Assembly: GCA_017459985.1 (NCBI GenBank)
Contig: JAFUBX010000011.1
Location: 124,001 to 188,000, forward strand
Direction of reading: 5' to 3'
DNA: 64,000 nt
Origin: Parasporobacterium sp.
GTDB lineage: Bacteria; Bacillota; Clostridia; Lachnospirales; Lachnospiraceae
Shown here: positions 8,635 through 17,403 of the stretch, in pieces
Numbering within the stretch: the stretch's first letter is position 1
Layout: each line of letters opens with the position of its first letter
Position numbers and translations under genes: made by a program
Notes under the pieces: model-generated
Seen by the model: the letters and a program-made list of their open reading frames with translations, nothing else
The model's database searches: none
Told to the model about the DNA's origin: nothing

Positions 8635-11600
8635 TCACAGTCCCGCGGTTTCCTGCTCCCTGTAGTTTTCATAGCGCTTCTTTGCGTCAGCATCCGCCAT
8701 TGCAAAAAGCGTTTCCGCATTTTCCGGGAAGGTTCGTCTTAATGCATTATAACGTGTCTCTCCATCCAGAAACTCTTCATAACCAAGGGTCGGCTCTTTT
8801 GAATCAAGCGTTAACGGTTTTTCCTTCTTCGGATCGTATCTGTAAAGCAGCCAGTATCCTGAATCCACCGCGCGTTTCATCTCAGCCTGCACATTCGCCA
8901 TTCCGGCTTTTATGCCGTGGGAGGTGCATGGAGTGTAGGCGATGATAACCGAAGGACCCGGATGTGCTTCCGCTTCCTTAATGGCTTTTAACAGCTGGGG
9001 CATGGAAGCTCCCATGGCAACCTGAGCCACATACACCGTTCCGTACGCCCGGCAAAGGGCTCCCAGATCCTTCTTTTTGCTTCTTTTACCCGCGGAGGCA
9101 AACTCCGCCACAGCTCCGAGAGGCGTAGCCTTGGAACTCTGCCCGCCGGTATTGGAATACACTTCTGTGTCGATGACAAAAACATTGATGTCCTCGCCGG
9201 AAGCGATCACATGATCCAACCCTCCATAACCGATGTCATAGGCCCATCCATCTCCGCCATACATCCAGAAGCTCTTTTTAGCCAGGCGGTCTTTTCTTTC
9301 AAGGATCACAGATGCAAGCGCTAAGATCCCGGAATCAGTACCGGACTGCTTCCCTTCAGCCCCATCTGCGCCGGCCTTTCCTGCTTCTAAAATGTCCTCC
9401 AGTTCCTGTATCAGCTTGTCCGTAGCTTTTCTGGATGCATCCGGATCCTCGTAGCAATCAAGCCACTCTTTCGCTGCAGGACTATTTGTCAGTCTGATGT
9501 ATTCCTCAACATTCGCTTTTTGTTTCTTTCTCTGCTGCCGCACCGAAAGCGCCATACCCAAAGCCAGCTCTGCATTGTTTTCAAACAGACTGTTTGTCCA
9601 CGCCGGTCCGAATCCCCGCTTATTTGTGGTATAAGGAATCCCCGGGAAAGGAGCACCCCAGGCCTGGGAACATCCGGTGGCATTTGCCCAGTAAAGCCTT
9701 TCTCCGAACAGCTGGGTCAGGAGCTTTGCATAGGGAGTCTCCCCGCAGCCTGCACAGGCCGCTGAAAATTCCACCAGAGGTTGTCTGAACTGGCTGCCCT
9801 TTACAGTGTAAGGATCAAACAGATCGCCCTTATCCGAAAGTGAAAGACCGTAGTTCCATATATCGATCTGACTTTCATCGAACTGAGCAGGAACCATATC
9901 AAGCGCCTTCACCGGGCAGACACTGGCACAGCTTCCGCAGCCGGTACAATCAAAAGTGGATACCTGGATGGCAAACTTCATCCCCTGAACCTTCGGTCCC
10001 TTTGCGTCCGCCATCTCAAATTCTGCCGGAGCGCCTTTGGCCTCATCATCATTAAGCAGATAAGGTCTTATTACCGCATGCGGGCACACAAAGGAACACT
10101 GGTTGCACTGGATACACCTGGCGGCATCCCATTTCGGTATTGTGACTGCGATACCGCGTTTTTCGTACGCGGTAAGGCCCATGTCGATATGCCCGTCCTC
10201 ATAACCTGCAAAAGCACTGACAGGCAGGTCATCCCCCTTCTGCCGGTTAACGGGGATCAGGATGTTCTTTACGACATCCGGAATGCAGTCCTTCGCGCAG
10301 CCGCTGCATTCTGACGGGCAGGCTCTTCCCCTGCCCGCAGCGATGGCAAGATTGATATCCATTGGCTGCCCCTCATCCGGCGCGCCGGCCCAGTCTGCAG
10401 GTATCTCCACCTTTACGACCCCTTTCGCTCCGGCATCAATGGCGGCGAGATTCATTTCCACCACCTGGTCTCCTTTAGCAAAATAAGTGTCCCTTGCAGC
10501 CTGTTTCATAAATCCCAGTGCTTCCTCTATTGGAATAACAGGCATCAGCCGGAAGAAAGCGGACTGCAGGATGGTGTTGGTGTGGGAACCCAGGCCCAGC
10601 TTCTGCGCAATGGCCGTGGCATCAATAAGATAAAGATGGATGCCGTTTTCGGCGATATCGCGTCTGGCCTTGGCGGGCAGCATCTGAGAAAGCTCCTCCG
10701 CGCTCCATTTTGTGTTTAAAAGCAATGTACCGCCCGGCTTTATCTCTCCGGTGATATCATACTGCAGCATGAAGCTTTCCTTATGGCAGGCCACAAAATC
10801 CGCGCTTTTGACATAATAAGAACCTCTGATCGGACGGTCGCTGAAGCGAAGGTGGGATTTTGTGATGCCAAAGGACTTTTTGGCGTCATATTCAAAATAG
10901 GCCTGCCCGAACTTTTCCGTATGGTCGCTGATAATCTTCACGGTATTATGGTTGGCACCTACCGTACCATCTCCGCCAAGCCCCCAGAACTTGCACTCTA
11001 CCATGGACTTATCCTGGCGCTCCCAGTGTTTTATATCCAGGGACAGATGCGTCACATCATCCGTAATGCCAATTGTAAAATGATTCAGAGGGTTTTCCTG
11101 TGTCAGGTTGTCAAAGACTGCCACAATCTGTCCCGGGTCAGTATCCTTGGAGGACAGTCCGTATCTGCCTCCGATCACCCGGATATTCTTTCCGCCGCAC
11201 AGAACGGCAGTGCAGACATCCTCAAACAGCGGCTCTCCGATCGAACCCATATCCTTGCAGCGGTCCAGAACCGCAATGCGTTTTACGCTCTCCGGCAATG
11301 CCTTCAGGAAATATTCTGCCGAAAAGGGCCTGTAAAGATGTACCTGAAGCAGGCCCGCTTTTCTGCCCTGAGACTGAAGATATTCCACAGCCTCCATGGC
11401 GGCTCCTGTAACAGAGCCCATGAGGATCACAACATCTTCCGCATCAGGATCCCCGTAATAGTTGAACAGATGATAATCTCTGCCTGTCTTTTCGTTTATC
11501 ATACAAAGATATTTCTCGACAATGTCCGGCAGTTCCTCGTAAAAGCGGTTGTTGGACTCGCGTACCTGGAAATATACGTCCGGGTTGATCACCGTGTTGC

Positions 11601-12255
11601 GCAGCGTAGGGTGCTCCGGATTCAGCGCGTCATCCTTAAAACGCTTTAATGCATCCTGATCTAACATGTCCAGGTACATCTGCTCCGGGAACACTTCTAC
11701 CTTGCTGATCTCGTGGGAAGTTCTGAAACCGTCAAAAAAGTGCATGAACGGAATCCTGCTCTCGATTGCCGCCAGATGCGCCACCGGAGCCAGGTCACTT
11801 ACTTCCTGCACACTGGCACTGCAAAACTGTGCAAAACCGGTCTGTCTGCAGGCCATCACATCCGAATGGTCTCCAAAGATGCTCATCCCATGTGTTCCCA
11901 CTGTCCGGGCTGCCACATGGAGCACCGCAGGCTGCCGCTCACCGGCGATCCGGTAAAGTACAGGGATCATCAGCATCAGTCCCTGGGATGAGGTAAAGGA
12001 TGTGGAAAGAGCTCCTGTCTGGATCGATCCGTGCACAGCCCCTATGGCCCCCGCCTCGGACTGCATCTCTATCAGCCGCACAGTCTGTCCGAACATATTC
12101 TTCCTGCCCCGGGCAGACCAGGAGTCCGTACGGCTCGCCATGGGTGAGGATGGCGTGATGGGGTAGATCGCTGCTATCTCCGTAAAAGGATAGGCACGGT
12201 TTGCCGCCGCCTCATTTCCGTCCATTGTTGCAAATGTTGGTTTAATCTTTTCCAT
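8635..12255 (-). CDS. nifJ: Pyruvate:ferredoxin (flavodoxin) oxidoreductase, single-chain
   Basis: Interconverts pyruvate plus CoA with acetyl-CoA plus CO2 and reduced ferredoxin, using thiamine diphosphate and three 4Fe-4S clusters. About 1,206 residues, the normal length of the fused enzyme. Visible are the N-terminal pyrimidine-binding domain (AIYPITPSSPMA), a ferredoxin-like insert with CIQCNQCSFVCP and CTGCGSCASVCP, and the C-terminal thiamine domain (CAGCGE; GDGWAYDIGYGG; DTEVYSNTGGQ). I use the ATG at 12255 with a GGAG site rather than an upstream in-frame GTG that overlaps the previous stop. It is the last gene of the ilv run, directly after the acyl-CoA ligase fusion. It may act on pyruvate generally or on 2-oxoacids related to this operon; sequence alone cannot decide. 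Confidence 0.92.
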   Translation of the reverse strand: MEKIKPTFATMDGNEAAANRAYPFTEIAAIYPITPSSPMASRTDSWSARGRKNMFGQTVRLIEMQSEAGAIGAVHGSIQTGALSTSFTSSQGLMLMIPVLYRIAGERQPAVLHVAARTVGTHGMSIFGDHSDVMACRQTGFAQFCSASVQEVSDLAPVAHLAAIESRIPFMHFFDGFRTSHEISKVEVFPEQMYLDMLDQDALKRFKDDALNPEHPTLRNTVINPDVYFQVRESNNRFYEELPDIVEKYLCMINEKTGRDYHLFNYYGDPDAEDVVILMGSVTGAAMEAVEYLQSQGRKAGLLQVHLYRPFSAEYFLKALPESVKRIAVLDRCKDMGSIGEPLFEDVCTAVLCGGKNIRVIGGRYGLSSKDTDPGQIVAVFDNLTQENPLNHFTIGITDDVTHLSLDIKHWERQDKSMVECKFWGLGGDGTVGANHNTVKIISDHTEKFGQAYFEYDAKKSFGITKSHLRFSDRPIRGSYYVKSADFVACHKESFMLQYDITGEIKPGGTLLLNTKWSAEELSQMLPAKARRDIAENGIHLYLIDATAIAQKLGLGSHTNTILQSAFFRLMPVIPIEEALGFMKQAARDTYFAKGDQVVEMNLAAIDAGAKGVVKVEIPADWAGAPDEGQPMDINLAIAAGRGRACPSECSGCAKDCIPDVVKNILIPVNRQKGDDLPVSAFAGYEDGHIDMGLTAYEKRGIAVTIPKWDAARCIQCNQCSFVCPHAVIRPYLLNDDEAKGAPAEFEMADAKGPKVQGMKFAIQVSTFDCTGCGSCASVCPVKALDMVPAQFDESQIDIWNYGLSLSDKGDLFDPYTVKGSQFRQPLVEFSAACAGCGETPYAKLLTQLFGERLYWANATGCSQAWGAPFPGIPYTTNKRGFGPAWTNSLFENNAELALGMALSVRQQRKKQKANVEEYIRLTNSPAAKEWLDCYEDPDASRKATDKLIQELEDILEAGKAGADGAEGKQSGTDSGILALASVILERKDRLAKKSFWMYGGDGWAYDIGYGGLDHVIASGEDINVFVIDTEVYSNTGGQSSKATPLGAVAEFASAGKRSKKKDLGALCRAYGTVYVAQVAMGASMPQLLKAIKEAEAHPGPSVIIAYTPCTSHGIKAGMANVQAEMKRAVDSGYWLLYRYDPKKEKPLTLDSKEPTLGYEEFLDGETRYNALRRTFPENAETLFAMADADAKKRYENYREQETAGL

Positions 12256-12256
12256 A

Positions 12257-14746
12257 TTATTTCTTTTCTCCACTTAATCCCAGTTTTTCTATTGCTTCCT
12301 CACGCATTTTATATTTCAGTATTTTTCCGGCTGCATTCATCGGGAATGCGTCAACAAATCCGATATATCTGGGAACCTTGTGTCTTGCCAGGGATGCTGC
12401 GATAAAGTCATGCATCTCTTTTTCGGTACAGGTTTCGCCTTCCTTTAAGATAATGCAGGCCATGGCCTCTTCACCGTATTTTTCGTCCGGAACTCCGATC
12501 ACCTGCACATCCTGTACCTTAGGATTGGTGTAGATGAACTCTTCGATTTCCTTCGGATAAAGATTCTCGCCGCCCCGGATGATCATATCCTTCAGGCGTC
12601 CGGTAATACGGAAAGTTCCGTCCTCGTTCATGCAGGCCAGATCCCCGGAATGAAGCCAGCCCTCATCATCTATTGTTTCACGGGTGGCGTCCGGCATCTT
12701 GTAATAACCCTTCATCTGGTTGTAACCTTTGGCACAGAATTCGCCGTTTACGCCCGGAGGAAGTGTTTCTCCGGTTTCCGGGTCTACCACCTTGCACAGC
12801 ACATGGGGGAATGCATAACCCACTGTTTCCGTGCGGACCTCAAGGGAATCTGTCCATGCAGACATCGTGTTTCCGGGAGCTGTCTCGGTCTGACCGTAAA
12901 CACTCACAATCCCTGTCATGTTCATTTCGTCCGGGCGGGCAGCCCTTCTCATAAGCTCCGGCGGACATCCGCTTCCCGCCATGATCCCTGTTCTCATATA
13001 AGAAAAGTCAGTCCTGCGGTAATCCGGATGGTTAAACATAGCGATAAACATGGTCGGTACGCCATTAAAGGCTGTGATCCGCTCCTGATTTATGCAGGCC
13101 AGAGATGATTTTGCCGAAAAATACGGCATCGGACAAATGGTAGCTCCATGGGTAATAGATGATGTCATCGAGAGCGTCATCCCGAAACAGTGGAACATGG
13201 GAACATGAATCATAAAGCGGTCTGCGGTGGAAAGTCCCATTCGGTCTCCTATGCACTTGCCGTTATTCACCACATTGTAATGAGTCAGCATCACGCCCTT
13301 TGGAAAACCCGTGGTTCCGGAAGTATACTGCATATTACAGACATCATTGGGCTTTACCCTGGCTGCCAGACGGTATATTTCCTCTGCCGGAACCAGATCT
13401 GCTCTCTCAAGGGCTTCCTCAAATGTCAGGCATCCCGGCATTTTAAAATCCACTGTGATCACATTTCTCAGGAATGGGAGTTTCCTGCAGTGCAGAGGTT
13501 CGCCGGGCTTATTCCCTGCGATCTCGGGGCACAGATCATTGATTATCTCCCTGTAATTGGAATCCAGCTGATTCTCTATCATCACGAGGGTATGGGTGTC
13601 GGACTGTCTTAAAAGATACTCTGCCTCATGGGTCTTGTATGCAGTGTTCACCGTTACCAGTACCGCACCGAGCTTAACCGTTGCCCAGAAAGTAATGTAC
13701 CAGGCCGGTACATTTGTAGCCCAGATAGCCACCTTGCTTCCGGCGGTTACACCCATGGAGACCAGGGCTCTGGCGAAATTGTCAACATCATCCCGGAACT
13801 CAGAATAAGTCCTGGTGTAATCTAAAGTCGTATATTTAAATGCATACTGATCAGGAAACTCCTCCACCACCCGGTCCAGGACCTGTGAAAAGGTCATATT
13901 CAATAGTTCATCTTTCTTCCAGATATACTCGCCCGTCCCATCGTGATTTGGATAAAGAGCTTTCTTCTGGGTCCTGGTATCGTCAAAATGACGCATATAG
14001 TTGATAAAATAGGGCATGATGATGCTCAGATCATCGAAATCCGGGAGCCACTGGCTCTTCCACTCCATGGAGATCATGCCGTCATAATTGATGGAAGAAA
14101 GCGCCCGCATCATATCGTCTATCGGGAGAGTCCCCTCACCGATCAGATTATAACTCTTGTCATCATTGGAATCTCTCAGATGCACATGTTTTACATAAGC
14201 GCCAAGATTCTTTATGGTTGTATCCGCACTCTCACCAAAATCCCTGTAGGGATGATGCATATCCCAGGAAGCTCCCAGCTCATCCGAGGCGAAACTTTCC
14301 ATCAGGTCGCGCAGGCGCTTTGTGTCTGCGTAGATCCCGGTTGTTTCCATAAGGACCACCACGCCGCGCTCTGCTGCCGCCGGGAGCAGGATATCAAGTC
14401 TTTCCCGGATCCGTTCCTCATTATCCGTAAGAGCGATACAAACCACATAGGGTACCTTCAGATTTTTCGCGATATCCATCTGATCAATGAGGATCTGTGT
14501 GAAATCTTCGGCTACACTGATATCGCAGGCAGTATCTATGCAGGGGATCTCGATATGCTTTTCCTTCAGTTCCCTGACAGTCGCAGCCGCATTGTATTTA
14601 TGGAACAGTCCCCCGCGTCCGGTGAGTTCCGGATGTTTGTAAAGATTATAGAATTCTACGCCGTCGTACTCGGCATCGATGGCAGCATCTATAAATACAT
14701 TCGGGTCCACATCTTCCCATCCCCGGGTTAAAAATGAAAATCTCAT
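12257..14746 (-). CDS. Fusion: TIM-barrel sugar isomerase/epimerase-like domain plus acyl-CoA ligase
   Basis: An 829-residue two-domain protein. Residues 1-255 form an AP-endonuclease-2/sugar-phosphate isomerase type TIM barrel. Its likely metal ligands are Glu134 (LMETTG), Asp162/His164-165 (SWDMHH), His187/His189 (KHVHLRDS) and Glu228 (SMEWK). Residues 285-829 form an ANL-superfamily ligase with YTSGTTGFPKG (474-484), YGQTETAP, GWLHSGDLA, GRLKDMIIRGGENLYPKEIEE and the C-terminal catalytic Lys in NAAGKILKYKM. The ligase half should activate a carboxylate with ATP and CoA; it most resembles medium/long-chain and short branched acyl-CoA synthetases. The start overlaps the LeuA-like stop by 4 bp, and PFOR follows. 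The substrate and the reason for the fusion are unknown. Confidence 0.85.
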   Translation of the reverse strand: MRFSFLTRGWEDVDPNVFIDAAIDAEYDGVEFYNLYKHPELTGRGGLFHKYNAAATVRELKEKHIEIPCIDTACDISVAEDFTQILIDQMDIAKNLKVPYVVCIALTDNEERIRERLDILLPAAAERGVVVLMETTGIYADTKRLRDLMESFASDELGASWDMHHPYRDFGESADTTIKNLGAYVKHVHLRDSNDDKSYNLIGEGTLPIDDMMRALSSINYDGMISMEWKSQWLPDFDDLSIIMPYFINYMRHFDDTRTQKKALYPNHDGTGEYIWKKDELLNMTFSQVLDRVVEEFPDQYAFKYTTLDYTRTYSEFRDDVDNFARALVSMGVTAGSKVAIWATNVPAWYITFWATVKLGAVLVTVNTAYKTHEAEYLLRQSDTHTLVMIENQLDSNYREIINDLCPEIAGNKPGEPLHCRKLPFLRNVITVDFKMPGCLTFEEALERADLVPAEEIYRLAARVKPNDVCNMQYTSGTTGFPKGVMLTHYNVVNNGKCIGDRMGLSTADRFMIHVPMFHCFGMTLSMTSSITHGATICPMPYFSAKSSLACINQERITAFNGVPTMFIAMFNHPDYRRTDFSYMRTGIMAGSGCPPELMRRAARPDEMNMTGIVSVYGQTETAPGNTMSAWTDSLEVRTETVGYAFPHVLCKVVDPETGETLPPGVNGEFCAKGYNQMKGYYKMPDATRETIDDEGWLHSGDLACMNEDGTFRITGRLKDMIIRGGENLYPKEIEEFIYTNPKVQDVQVIGVPDEKYGEEAMACIILKEGETCTEKEMHDFIAASLARHKVPRYIGFVDAFPMNAAGKILKYKMREEAIEKLGLSGEKK

Positions 14747-16161
14747 ACCTCAGCCTCCTCATATACAATCTTGTTGAGCGCATTCACATAGGCTCTTATA
14801 CTCGAGCCTATGATATCTGTGGAGATACCCCTGCCGGGATAGATCTTTCCATTTGAGATAAGCCTGACCACCGTCTCGCCCACAGCCTCCTGGCCTTCTG
14901 TCACGGATCTGACCTGAAAATCATCCAGCTCGTAGTGACAGCCTACGATTTTTTCTATGGCAAGAAAAGCGGCATCTACAGGACCGTCTCCTATCACTAC
15001 GCTCTCCATTTGTTCACCGTCCTTTGTCAAGGTAATATGGGCGGTGGAACCGATGGTATTTCCATGATTGATCACATATTTCTCAAGCGTATAGGTAGCC
15101 GGCACCTGCATGGCGACGGAAGCGACTATGACATCCAGTTCTCTGCTGCTGATGGAATCTTTTTTCGCTACAATACGTTCAAAAGCCTCCCAGACAAGCT
15201 GTCCGTCCTCATCGCTTAAGTCATAACCCAGCTTCTTAACGGCTGCAAGCACAGCCTGCATATTGTCCGAAGAGGAAAGCAGCATGCTGTCCTCCTCGTC
15301 ATTTACACCGTTTTCAAATGGTGTTGTCTTGCTCTTCTCCGTATTACAGAGCCAGTTGATCTGCCTGATTACCCTGCCCAGTTCTACTGTGCGCACAGGG
15401 CAGCTGATCCCAAGTGTTCCTCCTTTTGCAGAGAGGATCCTTGCCATATCAGCATATGATGCAATGTCCCCGATACACGCGGTCGTTTTGATCTCCCTTG
15501 CGCCCTTACTTACAGCAACTACAGCACAGGCGTTTGCTACAGAAAGACCGTTTGAGCATGAAACTCCCAGCGTCACATCTTTCAGGGACGGAATATTCGC
15601 ATACAGTTTATCCAGAAAAGAATGGAATTCCACCGGGAGCATGGTGCCCGCAGTATCACACACGGTGATCGTGGAAGCTCCGGCATCGATGGCCGCGCTT
15701 ATCATATCATAAAGAAACTCCTCGTCTGCTCTGGTGGCATCATCCGCGATAAATTCCACATCCGCAGTGTACCTGCGGCAGCTTTCTATTGTATCCGTGA
15801 TAAGCACTTTCATATCGGGAGCTTTTTTATGATACAGATACTCCATCTGCACAGTACTCACCGGAGCCGGAACCTGAAGTCTGGGATGTTTCGCGCCTTT
15901 TAAGGCGTTCCAGACATTATCCACAGACTCTTCGCTGAAATCCACCGGAACCGCCACAACGCTGTCCTTTGTATTTCCCGCGACTGACTTGATCAAAAGG
16001 GAATCCACCTTCACATTTTCCATTGGTTCCATCTCTATAACAGAGGTTCCCAGCCTGTCAAGGAGCCTGGCCAGTTCCAGTTTATTTTTAAAAGAAAGCT
16101 TTCCCATTCCTGTTTTTTTGTGCATCGTCATTGAAGCATCGCTTATCTTTACAATACTCAT
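14743..16161 (-). CDS. LeuA-like (HMGL family) protein with degenerate metal site
   Basis: A 472-residue protein with the layout of 2-isopropylmalate synthase: an N-terminal HMGL-like TIM barrel (about 1-270) and a C-terminal LeuA regulatory/dimer domain (about 360-465, including STAHITLTKDG and YPGRGISTDIIGSSIRAYVNALNKI). The catalytic signature is missing. Where LeuA has TLRDGEQ the protein reads SMTMHKK, so the Arg-Asp pair becomes Thr12-Met13. Where LeuA has HCHND it reads SCSNG at 201-205, losing both His ligands. It therefore probably does not catalyse a normal metal-dependent aldol condensation. It sits between ilvE and the ligase fusion, preceded by a T-box remnant and an AAAGGAGATC site. 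It may be a leucine-sensing or scaffold protein, or an enzyme with altered chemistry. Confidence 0.8.
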   Translation of the reverse strand: MSIVKISDASMTMHKKTGMGKLSFKNKLELARLLDRLGTSVIEMEPMENVKVDSLLIKSVAGNTKDSVVAVPVDFSEESVDNVWNALKGAKHPRLQVPAPVSTVQMEYLYHKKAPDMKVLITDTIESCRRYTADVEFIADDATRADEEFLYDMISAAIDAGASTITVCDTAGTMLPVEFHSFLDKLYANIPSLKDVTLGVSCSNGLSVANACAVVAVSKGAREIKTTACIGDIASYADMARILSAKGGTLGISCPVRTVELGRVIRQINWLCNTEKSKTTPFENGVNDEEDSMLLSSSDNMQAVLAAVKKLGYDLSDEDGQLVWEAFERIVAKKDSISSRELDVIVASVAMQVPATYTLEKYVINHGNTIGSTAHITLTKDGEQMESVVIGDGPVDAAFLAIEKIVGCHYELDDFQVRSVTEGQEAVGETVVRLISNGKIYPGRGISTDIIGSSIRAYVNALNKIVYEEAEV

Positions 16162-16187
16162 TATGGATCTCCTTTATGATTAAAATT

Positions 16188-16290
16188 CCCTGAAACCTTA
16201 ACTGAAGTAAGATTTCAGGGACGAATAAACAAATACACTATCTATCCGCGGCACCACCCTGCTCTCCGCCTTCATTCTCTGAGTGGAATG
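16188..16290 (-). promoter_or_regulatory. T-box riboswitch 3' half without Stem I
   Basis: Starting directly after the ilvE stop, the minus strand shows a small Stem III-like hairpin (CATTC...GAATG). The T-box sequence AGGGTGGTGCCGCGG follows (16260-16246), then CGTCCCT and a terminator hairpin (CCCTGAAA...TTTCAGGG, 16220-16188) with a short T-run. The CGTCCCT element can pair with the T-box to form the antiterminator. The UGGU in the bulge fits a tRNA with discriminator A, as in Leu, Ile and Val tRNAs. No Stem I with a specifier codon can fit: only about 30 bases lie between the ilvE stop and the T-box sequence. Confidence 0.82.
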
Positions 16291-17352
16291 TCAGATTTTC
16301 ACTCTCCAGCCGTACTTATCTTCCAGTTTTCCCAGCTGGATGCCTGTCACCGTCTCATACAGCCTGTGACTGATTTCTCCTGTGTTGCCGTCACCGATCG
16401 TCATGACATCATCCTTATACCTGAGTTTTCCCACAGGAGAGATGACAGCTGCGGTGCCTGTACCAAAGACTTCCTCCAGTTTTCCGTTCCGCTGAGCTTC
16501 AAGCAGTTCGTCAACACTGATCTTACGCTCTTCTACTTCAAATCCCCAGTCCTTACAAATCCTGATTACAGAGTCCCTGGTAATCCCCGGCAGGATACTT
16601 CCGTTCAGCATAGGTGTCACGATTTTTCCATCTATTTTGAAGAAAATATTCATGGATCCGACTTCTTCTATGTATTTGCGTTCTACTCCATCCAGCCACA
16701 AAACCTGTGCATATCCATCATCGTGAGCCTTTTCCTGACCTATGAGGCTGGCTGCATAGTTTCCGCCGGTTTTTGCAAATCCCATTCCGCCTCTTACTGC
16801 CCTGACATAATCATCTTCGATCCAGATTCCCACAGGATCCAGACCGCTCTCATAATATGCTCCGCTGGGGGAAAGGATTATCATGAAAAGGTAAGTTTTT
16901 GAAACAGCAACACCCAGGAAATCATCCGTTGCGATGATAAAAGGTCGGATATAAAGCGATGTCCCAGGCTCCGTCGGAATCCAGTCTGCATCCACGGAAA
17001 CCAGAGTGGTTACAGCCTGTACAAAATCTTCCTCAGGTATCTGCGGAATACACAGTCTCTTGTTGGTAACATTTGTCCTTTTGGCATTCATATCCGGCCG
17101 GAAACAGTAGTTATTTCCGTCTGCTCCTCTGTATGCCTTGAGTCCCTCAAACATTTCCTGGGCATAATGGAATACCATGGTAGCAGGAGACAGGGAAAGA
17201 TTGTGAAATGGCTCTATTCTGGGGTCAAACCATCCTTTTCCCTCTTCATAATTCATGATAAACATATGATCTGTAAAGATTTTTCCAAATCCAAGCTTTC
17301 CTGACGGCTTCTCTTTGGGATTTTCCGTTTTTGTGATCCTGATATCCAGCAT
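16291..17352 (-). CDS. ilvE: Branched-chain amino acid aminotransferase
   Basis: PLP enzyme of fold type IV that catalyses the last step of Val, Leu and Ile synthesis and their reversible transamination. The 353-residue length is full. Family marks include FHYAQEMFEGLKAYRG, RPDMNAKR, GGNYAASL, the region around VLWLDGVERKYIEEVGSMN (catalytic Lys in the ERKYIEE motif) and FGTGTAAVISPVG. The ATG has an AGGAGG site 6 bases upstream. It is the fifth ilv gene of the run, 51 bp after ilvD. The stop codon is immediately followed by a T-box remnant. Confidence 0.96.
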   Translation of the reverse strand: MLDIRITKTENPKEKPSGKLGFGKIFTDHMFIMNYEEGKGWFDPRIEPFHNLSLSPATMVFHYAQEMFEGLKAYRGADGNNYCFRPDMNAKRTNVTNKRLCIPQIPEEDFVQAVTTLVSVDADWIPTEPGTSLYIRPFIIATDDFLGVAVSKTYLFMIILSPSGAYYESGLDPVGIWIEDDYVRAVRGGMGFAKTGGNYAASLIGQEKAHDDGYAQVLWLDGVERKYIEEVGSMNIFFKIDGKIVTPMLNGSILPGITRDSVIRICKDWGFEVEERKISVDELLEAQRNGKLEEVFGTGTAAVISPVGKLRYKDDVMTIGDGNTGEISHRLYETVTGIQLGKLEDKYGWRVKI

Positions 17353-17403
17353 TTTATTTCCTCCTGATCTTAAATCTTCTGTGCCTTATAATATGCCTGC
17401 GCA

